A stretch of 64,000 nt of DNA, from NCBI RefSeq assembly GCF_000379605.1, contig NZ_KB902578.1, positions 346,291-410,290 of the forward strand, given 5' to 3'. The notes under the pieces are model-generated. The model was not told the origin of the DNA, did not search any database, and saw only the letters and a program-made list of their open reading frames with translations. Origin of the DNA: Rhizobium giardinii bv. giardinii H152 (GTDB taxonomy: Bacteria > Pseudomonadota > Alphaproteobacteria > Rhizobiales > Rhizobiaceae). This document shows, in pieces, positions 7,754-20,226 of this stretch (positions are counted from its first letter, which is position 1; each line of letters starts with the position of its first letter). The translations under genes and the position numbers were made by a program.

Positions 7754-8407
7754 TTAGCTGGCGATTGCGGTCCGGATGGCGCCGCGCAGTTCCTCGAGGC
7801 CGTTGCCCTTGTCCGAGGAGGTGGAGAGGACTTCCGGGAAGGCGGCCGGTCTTTTCCGGATCCTTTCCAGCGTCTCGGCAATCAGCCTTGGAACCGCCGG
7901 CTCCTTGATCTTGTCGGTTTTGGTCAGGACGATCTGGTAGGACACCGCCGCCTTGTCGAGCAGGGAGAGCACGTCCTCGTCGTTCTTCTTGATGCCGTGG
8001 CGGCTGTCGATCAGCACATAGACGCGCTTCAGCGTCGAGCGGCCGCGCAGATAGTCGAAGACCAGCTTGGTCCAGGCGTCGACATGTTCCTTCGGCGCCT
8101 GCGCATAGCCGTAGCCGGGCATGTCGACGAGCGCCATCGGAGGCAAGTCGCCGGCTTCGCCGGAGTAGCCGTCAGGTACGAAATAGTTGAGTTCCTGGGT
8201 GCGGCCCGGGGTGTTGGAGGTGCGGGCGAGACCCTTCTGCCCGACCAGCGCGTTGATCAGCGACGACTTGCCGACATTGGAGCGGCCGGCAAAGGCGATC
8301 TCCAGCGGACCTTCCGGCGGCAGGAACTTCATCGACGGCACGCCGCGAATGAATATCCATGGCCGCCCGAAGAGGGGCTTGTCGTCCTGCGGCTTGATGT
8401 CTGTCAT
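7754..8407 (-). CDS. engB: Ribosome-biogenesis GTPase EngB (YsxC/YihA)
   Basis: A 217-residue small GTPase needed for assembly of the large ribosomal subunit. G1 GRSNVGKSS is at about residues 41-49, G2 threonine lies in the GRTQELNYF segment, G3 is DMPGYG, G4 is TKTD and G5 is in the STSSDKG stretch near the C terminus. Length and motif spacing match EngB. It lies in the minus-strand series that also contains yidC, rnpA and rpmH upstream, the conserved alphaproteobacterial order, but a DMT transporter gene now sits between it and yidC. Confidence 0.95.
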   Translation of the reverse strand: MTDIKPQDDKPLFGRPWIFIRGVPSMKFLPPEGPLEIAFAGRSNVGKSSLINALVGQKGLARTSNTPGRTQELNYFVPDGYSGEAGDLPPMALVDMPGYGYAQAPKEHVDAWTKLVFDYLRGRSTLKRVYVLIDSRHGIKKNDEDVLSLLDKAAVSYQIVLTKTDKIKEPAVPRLIAETLERIRKRPAAFPEVLSTSSDKGNGLEELRGAIRTAIAS

Positions 8408-8489
8408 GGCGTCCTGTCCTTGGTCTCGCTCACGACTTCGCGGTTTTGCGCCGTCAAGTCAAGGAGAGTTGCGCGCTTGGCGCCTTTGC

Positions 8490-9404
8490 TCAGCCAAGCG
8501 CTCTTCTCTGCCGCCACAGCTCGACGCTGAGATAGGAGAGAAGGGCGGTGAGCACGATCGTTCCGCCGAGTATGGCATTCGAGCTCGGGATCTCGCCGTG
8601 GATCAGGGCGACCCAGAGTGGCGCTAGAACGGTTTCAGCCGTTCCCAAAAGGGCGGCGAGCGCGGACGGGATGAGCCGTGCGCCGGTGACGAACAGCGCC
8701 AGGCCCAGGCCGAAATTGAGCGCGCCGAAGGTCACGAGGATGCCGAGCTCGGGCAGGGTGACCGTAAGGCCGGAGGACATGACCGCCGCGACCGTGCCGG
8801 CTACGATGGTGCCGAAGCAGGCGGCCGGCGTCATGCGGACATGGGCGTAGCGGCGGGTAATCACGGTGGCGAGCGCAAAGACGAAGGCGATGAGCATGGC
8901 AAGCGCATCGCCGATCGGCGAGACGGCGCCGCTCATCGAATCCGAAACCATGATGGCGACACCGCCGATCACGGCTGCGATGGCGAGCCATGTGAGGCGC
9001 GAGATACGCTCGCGGAAGACGAGCCAACTGATGAGCGCGGCGATCAGCGGTACGCCCGCCTGAATCAGCACCACATTGGCGACCGTAGTGTAGGCAAGTG
9101 CCAGGATGAACGAGGTCGAGGCAATGGCGAAGCAGAGACCGACGGCGATGCCCGGCAGGCCCATGTTGCGGAAGAGGGTCGCTGTGCCGCGCGGGCCATC
9201 GCGCAGAAGCATGAAGCCGAGGAGAAAGAGGGCCGCAAACAGCGACCGCCAGAAGACGATGGTCCAGCCCTCGACCGCAAGGAACCGCGCCAGCGTGCCG
9301 CCGAAGCTCCAGACGACGGCCGAGCCGAGCAACAGCAGTGAGCCGTGAACCGGGTTTTGTGATCCTGCGGCGACGGATTGCGGCAAGGCGGAAGGTTGCG
9401 ACAT
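8490..9404 (-). CDS. EamA/DMT-family transporter
   Basis: A 304-residue inner-membrane carrier with two repeated five-helix EamA halves; the characteristic SAVVWSFGGTLARFL first helix and the ALLGTAETVLAPLWVALIHGE segment near the end of the second half are clear. Substrate unknown. I chose the ATG at 9404 (MSQPSALPQ), as the open frame upstream to 9560 reads as non-protein-like sequence. It lies between yidC and engB on the same strand and is probably an insertion into that conserved block. Confidence 0.8.
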   Translation of the reverse strand: MSQPSALPQSVAAGSQNPVHGSLLLLGSAVVWSFGGTLARFLAVEGWTIVFWRSLFAALFLLGFMLLRDGPRGTATLFRNMGLPGIAVGLCFAIASTSFILALAYTTVANVVLIQAGVPLIAALISWLVFRERISRLTWLAIAAVIGGVAIMVSDSMSGAVSPIGDALAMLIAFVFALATVITRRYAHVRMTPAACFGTIVAGTVAAVMSSGLTVTLPELGILVTFGALNFGLGLALFVTGARLIPSALAALLGTAETVLAPLWVALIHGEIPSSNAILGGTIVLTALLSYLSVELWRQRRALG

Positions 9405-9649
9405 GGCAGGAATCCGGTTGGAGACGGCTGGAAGTGTAGACGCGATTTGCGGCGCGGACGCCGACAGGCGCGACACGCTGTTGTCGCAAACTTCATGCGT
9501 CAGGGAAAGGCCGCGAGCTGTGTCGAACCGATACCAAGCGCGACTGTCAGCGCGCTGCAATCGCGTCCAGAAGCAGTGCGCGAAGTCGGTCGGCGAGCGT
9601 TACTGCGGATCCCACAAAGGCAGCCTGAGCTTCCAGCAACCAGAAAGGC

Positions 9650-9678
9650 AAAGGCTCCGGAGGCGATCCGGAGCCTTT
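9650..9678 (-). terminator. Terminator hairpin after yidC
   Basis: AAAGGCTCCGGA (9650-9661) and TCCGGAGCCTTT (9667-9678) form a perfect 12-bp stem with a 5-base loop, 20 bases downstream of the yidC stop on the minus strand. On that strand the stem ends in TTT followed by GCCTTTC, so the T run is short. Confidence 0.7.
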
Positions 9679-9697
9679 CCACGCAATTCACGCCGGC

Positions 9698-11494
9698 CTA
9701 TTCGGCCGGTTTGGGTTTCCTGGAGAACAGGCCCTTGAGGTTGTCGAACAGTTCGACCTTGACGCCGTGGCGCCTCATGATGACCGCCTGCTGGGCGATC
9801 GACAGGGTGTTGTTCCAGGCCCAGTAGATGACCAGGCCGGCCGGGAAGCTCGCAAGCATGAAGGTGAAGACCACCGGCATCCAGGTGAACAGCATCGCCT
9901 GGGTCGGATCCGGCGGCGTCGGGTTCATGCGCATCTGCAGGAACATGGTGACACCCATGATCAGTGGCCAGACGCCGATCAGAAGCATGTGCGGCACTTC
10001 GAACGGAAGGAGGCCGAACAGGTTGAAGATCGAGGTCGGATCCGGCGCGGACAGGTCCTGGATCCAGCCGAAGAACGGCGCGTGGCGCATCTCGATGGTG
10101 ACGTAGATCACCTTGTAGAGCGCGAAGAACACCGGGATCTGCAACAGGATCGGCCAGCAGCCGGCGATCGGGTTGATCTTTTCCTCCTTGTAGAGCTGCA
10201 TCATCGCCTGCTGCAGCGCCATCCGATCGTCGCCGTGCTTCTTCTTCAGTTCCTCCATCTTCGGCTGAACCTTCTTCATGTTCGCCATCGAAGCGTACTG
10301 CTTCGAGGCAAGCGGGAAGAACAGCGCCTTGACGACGATGGTGGTCAGAAGGATCGCAACGCCGAAATTGCCGAAATAACGGAAGAAGAAATCCATCAGT
10401 TTGAACATCGGCTTGGTGATGAAGTAGAACCAGCCCCAGTCGATCAAGAGATCGAACTGCGGAATGGAATAGGACTTCTCGTAGCCATCGACCAACGGAA
10501 CCTGCTTGGCGCCGGCGAAAACCAGGGCCTTGAGATCGGTCGATTGGCCAGGAGCGATCGTGATTGCATCCTGCTTGTAGTCGGCCTGGTAGCGCGGACG
10601 CCCGTCGGGGAAATGCGCGAACTTCGCTTCGTATGGCGTCGCCTGCGGCGGCACGATCGTGGCCGCCCAGTATTTGTCAGTGATGCCGAGCCAGCCGGTC
10701 GTGGTCTTGCCGGGCTGGATCGGTGCTTCGTCCTCGACCTTGCCATAGGCCACTTCGTTCAGGCCATGCTCGCCGATCACGCCGATGAAGCCTTCATGAA
10801 GCACGTAGATGCTCGGCGTCGTCGGCTTGTTGAAGCGGGTGACGCGGCCATAGGAGGACAGCGAAACCGGAGCGCCGCTGCCGTTGTTGATGGTATCGGT
10901 GATCTGGAACATGAAATGCTCGTCCACCGAGATGGTGCGGGTGAAGTCCACGCCCTTCTCGTTGGTGAAGGTCAGCACCACTGGTGTTGCGGGCGTCAGC
11001 TTTTCGCCGCTCTTGACCGACCAGACGGTCGCCGGACCGGGAACCGTGCCGCTCGCCTCATTGCCGATATAGCCGAGTTCGGTAAAATAGCCGTCCTTGC
11101 TGTCGGCCGGGCTGAAGAGCGTGATGATCGGGCTCTTGTCGTCGACGGTCTCGTGATATTCCTTGAGCTTCAGGTCGTCGAGGCGGGCGCCGGTCAGGTT
11201 GATCGAGCCGCTGAGTGCCGGCGTGTCGATGGTCACGCGGGCCGATTTGGCGATCGCCTGTTCCCGGTTCTCGTTGCCGCCAGGTACCGCGCCGGCCGGG
11301 GTCTGCCCGGTCGTTGTCTGTCCGGTAGCTGTCTGTCCTGCCGTGGTCTGGTTGCCGGCTGCCGGATTGGCCTGGGTCTGCTCCGCCGCAATTCGCTCCT
11401 TCTCTATCTTCGGATTGATGTAGACAAACTGCCAGGCGATCAGGATGAGCACCGACAGGGCAATCGCCACGAAGTAATTGCGGTTATTTTCCAT
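9698..11494 (-). CDS. yidC: Membrane protein insertase YidC
   Basis: A 598-residue inner-membrane insertase that helps proteins enter and fold in the membrane, alone or with SecYEG. The N-terminal helix ([23 protein letters not shown]) is followed by a low-complexity linker of repeated GQT units (about residues 37-72), a large periplasmic domain (about 80-370) and the conserved five-helix core beginning near [21 protein letters not shown]. The conserved helix-2 arginine region, [17 protein letters not shown] and the final [12 protein letters not shown] are present. It begins inside the last codons of rnpA (ATGATGGAAAAT), so the two are translationally linked; ATG 11497 is an equal alternative start. 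Confidence 0.96.
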   Translation of the reverse strand: MENNRNYFVAIALSVLILIAWQFVYINPKIEKERIAAEQTQANPAAGNQTTAGQTATGQTTTGQTPAGAVPGGNENREQAIAKSARVTIDTPALSGSINLTGARLDDLKLKEYHETVDDKSPIITLFSPADSKDGYFTELGYIGNEASGTVPGPATVWSVKSGEKLTPATPVVLTFTNEKGVDFTRTISVDEHFMFQITDTINNGSGAPVSLSSYGRVTRFNKPTTPSIYVLHEGFIGVIGEHGLNEVAYGKVEDEAPIQPGKTTTGWLGITDKYWAATIVPPQATPYEAKFAHFPDGRPRYQADYKQDAITIAPGQSTDLKALVFAGAKQVPLVDGYEKSYSIPQFDLLIDWGWFYFITKPMFKLMDFFFRYFGNFGVAILLTTIVVKALFFPLASKQYASMANMKKVQPKMEELKKKHGDDRMALQQAMMQLYKEEKINPIAGCWPILLQIPVFFALYKVIYVTIEMRHAPFFGWIQDLSAPDPTSIFNLFGLLPFEVPHMLLIGVWPLIMGVTMFLQMRMNPTPPDPTQAMLFTWMPVVFTFMLASFPAGLVIYWAWNNTLSIAQQAVIMRRHGVKVELFDNLKGLFSRKPKPAE

Positions 11495-11882
11495 CATTCT
11501 TTCCTGAAGCCGGCCGGCTGCGGCCGTGAATTTTCTGCTTGTTTTCGATCCGCTCGCGGAGCCCTCCCACCAGCCGCTCGAAGGGAGCGTTGAGGAGGTC
11601 GCGTCTGGCGACAATCACATAGTCGTGTCCGGGCTTCATTGCAAACCCGGCACACAGCCGCACCGCCTCTTTCAGGCGCCTGCGCATCCGGTTGCGTTCC
11701 ACGGCATTGCCGTGCTTCTTGGTGACAGTGAAGCCGCAGCGGGGCTGGCTCTCCGGTTCGCCGCGATCGAGAACCTCGAGCAGGAACAACGGGCCTTTCC
11801 GCTGCTCCCCTTTGCGCACAGCAAGAAACTGCGGCCGGCTTTTCAGCCGCCCGACAGTCGATTTTGGATTATTTGACGTCAT
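11484..11882 (-). CDS. rnpA: Ribonuclease P protein component
   Basis: A 132-residue basic protein that binds RNase P RNA and helps mature tRNA 5' ends. The RNR-type signature [18 protein letters not shown] (about residues 61-78) and the [11 protein letters not shown] strand are diagnostic. It lies between rpmH and yidC in the near-universal order, with a 32-base gap after rpmH and its last codons overlapping the start of yidC. The ATG at 11882 gives the normal length; an open frame continues further upstream through rpmH but is out of context. Confidence 0.94.
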   Translation of the reverse strand: MTSNNPKSTVGRLKSRPQFLAVRKGEQRKGPLFLLEVLDRGEPESQPRCGFTVTKKHGNAVERNRMRRRLKEAVRLCAGFAMKPGHDYVIVARRDLLNAPFERLVGGLRERIENKQKIHGRSRPASGKNDGK

Positions 11883-11914
11883 GTGCCCGCATTCTTTCCT
11901 CGGGCCCGATCGGC

Positions 11915-12052
11915 TTAAGCCGACAGACGCTTGCGGCCACGTGCCCGGCGGGCAACGATAACCTTGCGGCCACCTTTGGTGGCGATACGTGCACGGAAGC
12001 CGTGACGGCGCTTGCGAACAAGCTTGGACGGTTGATAGGTACGCTTCGACAT
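11915..12052 (-). CDS. rpmH: 50S ribosomal protein L34
   Basis: A 45-residue, very basic protein, too short for most gene finders. The translation starts [18 protein letters not shown] and ends GRKRLSA, matching L34 over its full length. It is the first gene of the rpmH-rnpA-yidC operon. The ATG at 12052 is the only reasonable start. The transcript should have a leader of roughly 100 bases from the promoter at 12167-12196. Confidence 0.97.
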   Translation of the reverse strand: MSKRTYQPSKLVRKRRHGFRARIATKGGRKVIVARRARGRKRLSA

Positions 12053-12166
12053 TTATTTTAATACCGCGGTGTGCGGCCCTTCTTGGGTTTGCTTTTAAGC
12101 AAGGGAGCGTTACGTTCCGGCCACGGCTTTGCACGGGGCAAGGGGACTTGTCCGGACGTGGGGCGG

Positions 12167-12196
12167 CTTATAAGAGCAAAGACGCGCGAAAGTCAA
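12167..12196 (-). promoter_or_regulatory. Sigma-70-type promoter of the rpmH operon
   Basis: On the minus strand, TTGACT (12196-12191) is separated by 18 bases from TATAAG (12172-12167). Both are close to the housekeeping consensus, and the position about 115 bases upstream of rpmH suits a ribosomal protein promoter. Confidence 0.7.
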
Positions 12197-12470
12197 TTGC
12201 CGGCGCAGAAAAGCTGGGATTTGCGCGTTTTCAGGCGTTCCTGATCGCGCCGGGCCCCACGCGATCTGCGTCGGTGGATTCAATGCCAGATTGAAGATTA
12301 GAATTTATTAATATAAGAAGCTGAAGAAACCCCTAAGCCGGAACCCCCACAATTCTACTGGTTCCAGGAAGTGCTTCGTTAATCATCCTTGACTTAGTGT
12401 CTCCGCATATAACCAAGCCTGCAAGTTGCCACTTTCAGGCCTTTTGCAGGTTGCGAGGAGACAGGTACGC
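12197..12470. other. Intergenic region between rpmH promoter and chemoreceptor gene
   Basis: The remainder of a 418-base divergent gap. It includes an AT-rich stretch near 12296-12325 and TTGACT at about 12390 that could belong to the chemoreceptor promoter, but I see no well-spaced -10 box. A GAGGAG ribosome site is at 12455-12460. Nothing else recognisable. Confidence 0.4.
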
Positions 12471-14477
12471 ATGAAAATTCGAGGTAAGATCTATCTCATC
12501 GTCGGCGTGATGAGCCTGATCACGCTGGCCGTGACGGGCATGGCGCTGACGGTGATCACGCAATACAACGCAAGGCTCGTCCAGTTCGACAATGCCTCGG
12601 ATCGTGCCTTCAACGGCGAGCGCCTGAACCGCCTCGTGACCGCGGTGGTGATGGAATCGCGCGGCATCTATGCGGCCCCGACGGTCGAGAAATCCAAGTC
12701 CTTCGCCGATGGCCTGATGAAGAATCTCGGCAAGATGGATACGCTTCTCGCTGACTGGCGGCCGCTGGTGCCGCCGGAGGAACTGCCGGCGTTCGAGGCC
12801 GTGGTCAAGCGTGCCGCCGAATTCCGCACCTTCCGCACGGAGACGGCGCGGCTCAGCCAGGAAGTCTCGCCCCAGGCTGCCAACGAGCAGGGCAACAACG
12901 AACTCAACCGCGCCAACCGCAAGGCCTTCCAGGCCGAGATCGACGCTGTCGTGGACGCGGACCGCGCCGCGCTGGAGGCAATCCAGGAAGACCTGGGCGC
13001 CATCGAAAGACAGATGATCCTGATCGTCCTCGTGACGGCCGCCATCGGTCTTGTTGCCGGCCTCGGCATCGCCTTCTACATCGGCACGAAGGAACTGAGC
13101 CAGCCGATCCTCAGGCTGACGGGTACGATGAAGCGGCTCGCCGAGGGCGATCTCGACGCCGACGTGCCCTTTGCCGGCCGCAAGGACGAGATCGGCGAAA
13201 TGGCAGCTACCGTCGAAGTCTTCAAGCGCAACGGTCTTGCCGTGCGCGAACTCAATGCCCAGGAAACGGCGCTGCGCCAAAAGAGCGCCGACCTGCAGTC
13301 CAGCATCGCGGTGGTCGTTGCCGCGGCCGCGGCCGGCGATTTCACCCGGCGCATCAACAAGGACTACGACGACGCCGACCTCAATCGCTTCGCTGCAAGC
13401 GTCAACGAACTGGTCGCAAGCGTCGACAGCGGCATCAACGAGACGCGGCGCGTCATCGCCAGCCTCGCCGCCGGCGACCTGACGCAGGACATGAACGGCA
13501 CCTTCCACGGCGCCTTCGCCGAACTGCAGCAGAACGTCAACGATACGCTGTCGACCCTGCAAAACACGCTGCGCGAGATCCGCACCACGACCGATTCGAT
13601 CAACGGCAACTCGATCGAACTGCGCTCCGCCGCCGACGACCTGGCAAAGCGAACCGAACAGCAGGCAGCATCGCTCGAAGAGACGTCGGCGGCGCTGGAG
13701 GAAATCACCGTCGCCGTCCGCAACTCGACCGATCGCGCCCAGGAGGCGACCGTCATGGTCACCGAGGCCAAGCAGAGTGCGGCCCAGTCCGGCGAAGTGG
13801 TCCGCAATGCGGTCGACGCCATGGGCCGCATCGAGCAGGCCTCCAGCGAAATCGGCCAGATCACCAACGTCATCGACGAGATCGCCTTCCAGACCAATCT
13901 TCTGGCGCTCAATGCCGGTGTGGAGGCGGCGCGTGCCGGCGATGCGGGCAAGGGTTTTGCCGTCGTCGCGCAGGAGGTTCGCGAGCTTGCACAGCGCGCC
14001 GCAAGCGCAGCCAAGGACATCAAGGCGCTGATCGCCAAATCCGGCTCGGAGGTGGCAACAGGCGTCAAGCTCGTGCAGGAGACCGGCCAGGTTCTCGGCC
14101 AGATCGAAACGCGGGTGCTGAAGATCAACGACCATATCCACTCGATCGCCACCGCCGCCCGCGAACAGTCGACGGGTCTCAGCGAAGTCAGCATCGCCGT
14201 CAACCAGATGGACCAGGTGACGCAGCAGAACGCCGCCATGGTGGAGGAAGCCAACGCCGCGACCCACAAGCTCTCGGCCGAAACCGACAACCTTGCCCGG
14301 CTGATCTCGCACTTCAAGCTCAACGACTCCCCGCCGACCAGGGTCGTCGCACCGGTGCGCGAAAACGCCCGTCCGGTTGCCTCGCCGGCCCGCAAGATGC
14401 TCGGCACCGTCGCCCGTGCCTTCGGTGGCGGTTCGGCGAGCGCCGCCGTGTCGAAGGACAACTGGGAAGAATTCTGA
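12471..14477 (+). CDS. Methyl-accepting chemotaxis protein with C-terminal CheR-docking pentapeptide
   Basis: A 668-residue membrane chemoreceptor. Layout: TM1 at about residues 7-29, periplasmic sensing region to about 180, TM2 at about 181-205, a HAMP domain (about 206-260), a second HAMP-like stretch containing [11 protein letters not shown] (about 320-370), then the methyl-accepting domain. The signalling hairpin tip [21 protein letters not shown] is near residues 469-489 (written here only as a family marker). The protein ends in NWEEF, the class of pentapeptide that tethers CheR/CheB in enteric receptors such as Tar and Tsr. The ligand is unknown; no chemotaxis genes are adjacent. A strong terminator follows. 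Confidence 0.94.
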   Translation: MKIRGKIYLIVGVMSLITLAVTGMALTVITQYNARLVQFDNASDRAFNGERLNRLVTAVVMESRGIYAAPTVEKSKSFADGLMKNLGKMDTLLADWRPLVPPEELPAFEAVVKRAAEFRTFRTETARLSQEVSPQAANEQGNNELNRANRKAFQAEIDAVVDADRAALEAIQEDLGAIERQMILIVLVTAAIGLVAGLGIAFYIGTKELSQPILRLTGTMKRLAEGDLDADVPFAGRKDEIGEMAATVEVFKRNGLAVRELNAQETALRQKSADLQSSIAVVVAAAAAGDFTRRINKDYDDADLNRFAASVNELVASVDSGINETRRVIASLAAGDLTQDMNGTFHGAFAELQQNVNDTLSTLQNTLREIRTTTDSINGNSIELRSAADDLAKRTEQQAASLEETSAALEEITVAVRNSTDRAQEATVMVTEAKQSAAQSGEVVRNAVDAMGRIEQASSEIGQITNVIDEIAFQTNLLALNAGVEAARAGDAGKGFAVVAQEVRELAQRAASAAKDIKALIAKSGSEVATGVKLVQETGQVLGQIETRVLKINDHIHSIATAAREQSTGLSEVSIAVNQMDQVTQQNAAMVEEANAATHKLSAETDNLARLISHFKLNDSPPTRVVAPVRENARPVASPARKMLGTVARAFGGGSASAAVSKDNWEEF

Positions 14478-14507
14478 CCCGGTTTCCTGCCAAGCGCTGA
14501 ACAATGG

Positions 14508-14541
14508 TCCCGCGGCGATCCGCAATCGCCGCGGGATTTTT
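14508..14541 (+). terminator. Rho-independent terminator after the chemoreceptor gene
   Basis: A perfect 12-bp stem (TCCCGCGGCGAT 14508-14519 with ATCGCCGCGGGA 14525-14536), 5-base loop, then TTTTT (14537-14541), 30 bases after the stop codon. Confidence 0.9.
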
Positions 14542-14767
14542 GCATGTGCAGTTTCGACCACGGCGACGTTTTTCGCCGCGATTATCGGTGGAGCGCGTCA
14601 AGCTCAGTCGCAGCCGCATTTGGCGCCGCCGCGCCCCCTGCGACCATGACGGAGATTGGAAAACGCGCGGGCATCGCCTATTATAAAGCTCTGACACGTA
14701 AGCCGTTCGCCCGGGCCGTCATCCGGCTGCCGCGGCGTCCTGGCCGAGGCGGGAACGCGCAAAGAAC

Positions 14768-16249
14768 ATGACGGCAGAAAAGACAGGGGCCACAGCCTTC
14801 CACAAGCCACCACGGCGGACCGGCTTTTTTCGCGGGCTTTCCGGCAGGCTGCTGCTGCTCACGGTATCGTTCGTCATGCTCGCCGAAGTGCTGATCTTCG
14901 TGCCCTCCGTCGCCAACATGCGCATCCGCTGGCTGGAAGACCGGCTCAACACGGCGGCTGCGGCCGGCGTGGTGGTCGACGGCCTCCAGGATGTGCAGCT
15001 CTCGCGGCCGCTGCAGGAAGAAACCCTGATGGCGACGGGGACCAAGGCGATCGTGCTCAGGCGCAAGGATGAATCGCGGCTGATCGCCGCCGAGGACATG
15101 CCGCCGGAAGTCGATGCACAGTATGACGTCGCGGCGATGACGCCGCTTGCCGCCATCCGCGACGCCTTCGACACGCTGCTGTTCGGCGGCGACAAGGTGG
15201 TGCGGATCTACGGGCCCGTGGGTGACAGCGACGCGATCATCGAGGTGGTGATGGAGGATCAGAGCCTGCGCAAGGCGATGCTGATATATTCCCGCAACGT
15301 GTTTTTTCTCTCGCTGGCGATTTCGCTGTTCACCGCCACGCTGATTTTCCTCGCGATTCGCCGCCTGATGATTGCGCCGATCCGGCGGATGACCGCCAAC
15401 ATGCAGGAGTTTTCGGCCGACCCTGCCGATCCCGCCCGCGTGCTTGAGCCGGCGCCGGGCGAAGACGAGCTGTCGGTTGCCGGCCAGCACCTGGCGGCCA
15501 TGCAGCGGCAGTTGCAGAAGACCCTGAAGCAGCAGAAGAACCTCGCCGATCTCGGCCTTGCCGTGTCGAAGATCAACCATGACATGCGCAACATCCTGTC
15601 GTCGGCGCAATTGATCTCGGACCGGCTGGCCGATGTCGACGATCCGATCGTCAAGCGCTTCGCCCCGACGCTGTTGCGCACCATCGACCGCGCCGTCGGC
15701 TATACGACCGAGGTGCTCTCTTACGGCCGCACCACCGAGCCGGCGCCGCACCGGCGTTTCGTCAGGCTTCGGCTGCTGGTCAGCGACGTCGCCGAAATGC
15801 TGGCGATCGACCCGAATACCGGCATCGATTTTCGCATCCAGATCGCCGACGATCTGCAGGTCGATGCCGACAGCGAGCAGCTGTTCCGTATCGTCCACAA
15901 TATTTGCCGCAACGCCGTGCAGGCGCTGATGAATGATCCGGGCGAGGCAGGTTCCCCGCGGGTCATCACCGTTGCGGCAATGCGCACCGGCAGCGTCGTC
16001 AGCATCTCTGTGGATGATACCGGTCCAGGCATGCCGCCGAAGGCACGGGAAAACCTGTTCGCGGCCTTCCGCGGCTCGGCCCGCTCTGGCGGCACGGGGC
16101 TCGGACTGGCGATCGCCCGCGAACTGGTGCTTGCCCATGGCGGCACCATCGCGCTCGTCGAAAAGCCGACGCCTGGAACGCTCTTTCGCATCGAGCTGCC
16201 GGATCGGCCGGTGCCGCTCGATGCGTTCCGCTCCAAGACCCGGCCCTGA
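14768..16249 (+). CDS. Orphan membrane sensor histidine kinase
   Basis: A 493-residue two-component sensor. Two transmembrane helices (about residues 25-47 and 178-200) enclose a periplasmic domain of about 130 residues with no fold I recognise; a HAMP-like linker follows. The phospho-accepting histidine is about H271 in SKINHDMRNIL, a variant H box in which the usual HELRTPL is replaced by HDMRN. The ATPase has an N box (NICRNAVQAL), G1 (DDTGPGMP) and G2 (GGTGLGLAIA). No response regulator is next to it, so its partner and signal are unknown. The gene follows the chemoreceptor terminator by 226 bases. Confidence 0.9.
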   Translation: MTAEKTGATAFHKPPRRTGFFRGLSGRLLLLTVSFVMLAEVLIFVPSVANMRIRWLEDRLNTAAAAGVVVDGLQDVQLSRPLQEETLMATGTKAIVLRRKDESRLIAAEDMPPEVDAQYDVAAMTPLAAIRDAFDTLLFGGDKVVRIYGPVGDSDAIIEVVMEDQSLRKAMLIYSRNVFFLSLAISLFTATLIFLAIRRLMIAPIRRMTANMQEFSADPADPARVLEPAPGEDELSVAGQHLAAMQRQLQKTLKQQKNLADLGLAVSKINHDMRNILSSAQLISDRLADVDDPIVKRFAPTLLRTIDRAVGYTTEVLSYGRTTEPAPHRRFVRLRLLVSDVAEMLAIDPNTGIDFRIQIADDLQVDADSEQLFRIVHNICRNAVQALMNDPGEAGSPRVITVAAMRTGSVVSISVDDTGPGMPPKARENLFAAFRGSARSGGTGLGLAIARELVLAHGGTIALVEKPTPGTLFRIELPDRPVPLDAFRSKTRP

Positions 16250-16445
16250 TCGCAACGGGGGCCTTGGGCGCTCACCGGTTGAAAATGACAGGGCAATGAC
16301 AGCTCTCAAAGAAGATCTGCCTGCTTTTTCAAAGAGATAGGCATATTGCGACGCAAAAAAGAGTCTTTTTGCGGAAATTCGCTTGCATTCCCCGGTTGGA
16401 CGTTTTAGAGGATCGCCACGCAAGCGGTGATCACCGCAGTGCCAC

Positions 16446-16522
16446 GCACCCGTAGCTCAGCTGGATAGAGCACCAGACTACGAATCTGGGGGTCAGGAGT
16501 TCGAATCTCTTCGGGTGCGCCA
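16446..16522 (+). tRNA. tRNA-Arg (anticodon ACG)
   Basis: A 77-base cloverleaf including an encoded CCA. The acceptor stem pairs GCACCCG (16446-16452) with CGGGTGC (16512-16518); the anticodon stem CCAGA/TCTGG encloses loop CTACGAA with anticodon ACG; the T loop TTCGAAT is standard. A run of eight Ts begins just after the gene and probably ends transcription. Confidence 0.96.
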
Positions 16523-16962
16523 TTTTTTTTTCAAGCAACAACAAGAGTTTAATGTATAGGCGAAAGCTTGCCGTAAGTGGCTTTGCCTGAGTTGCGCGCC
16601 GCTGTCTGGCGGGGAAGCGTGGTCGAGGGCACTGGTCTTGGAACCAGTGGCGCGCCAGCGTCCGCAGGCGGCCACTGTTCGAGCGTCTTTGGCTTCTCGA
16701 CCAATCGCCTCGGTGGTCAGGGCTGCGATCTGCGTGGAGCTCAGTGCCGCGACTTGCGTGGTGGCGAGGCTTGCGATTGCGTGCCCGTCTGGTTGAGCGC
16801 CGTCACCGGCATCGACCATTCAAGCGTCCCGTCGGATTGATGATGTACGTAGACATGGCTCGCAGGAGCCAGCTGCAAAGCGACAAGCCCAACGCAAGCT
16901 AGTGCCGATAGTAGTTCTGCGGATAGACGCCAGCCGCCAGGCCGCCTGTTTGCGAGATATCC
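16523..16962. other. Non-coding stretch downstream of tRNA-Arg
   Basis: About 440 bases without an intact gene. It begins with the T run of the tRNA terminator, includes a small palindrome CACTGGT...ACCAGTG near 16630-16649, and a decayed protein fragment on the minus strand (listed separately). No integrase, no second copy of the tRNA 3' end and no clear promoter for the next gene were found. Confidence 0.5.
16690..16819 (-). pseudogene. Remnant of a repeat-rich surface protein gene
   Basis: The minus-strand translation contains IASLATTQVAALSSTQIAAL followed by TTEAI: an 8-9 residue unit (ALSSTQIA / ALTTxQVA) in tandem. Such units make up long stretches of very large secreted or surface proteins in rhizobia and relatives. 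Here only about three units remain, a TGA directly precedes the local ATG, and the downstream frame turns into unrelated sequence ending in the tRNA gene. I read it as a decayed fragment left in an accessory patch; it could also be a chance match. Confidence 0.4.
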
Positions 16963-20179
<3,217 letters not shown>

Positions 20180-20226
20180 CGGGCAAGAGTGTTTTGATCC
20201 TGTCTTCAGCGGATGCCAGCGGCTCC

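Noticed and set aside
9767-11593. A 608-codon open frame opposite yidC
   Set aside because: Antisense shadow; composition dominated by R, D, H and G with no fold signature.
12435-14561. A 708-codon open frame opposite the chemoreceptor gene
   Set aside because: Shadow of the chemoreceptor codon pattern; no protein features, no ribosome site.
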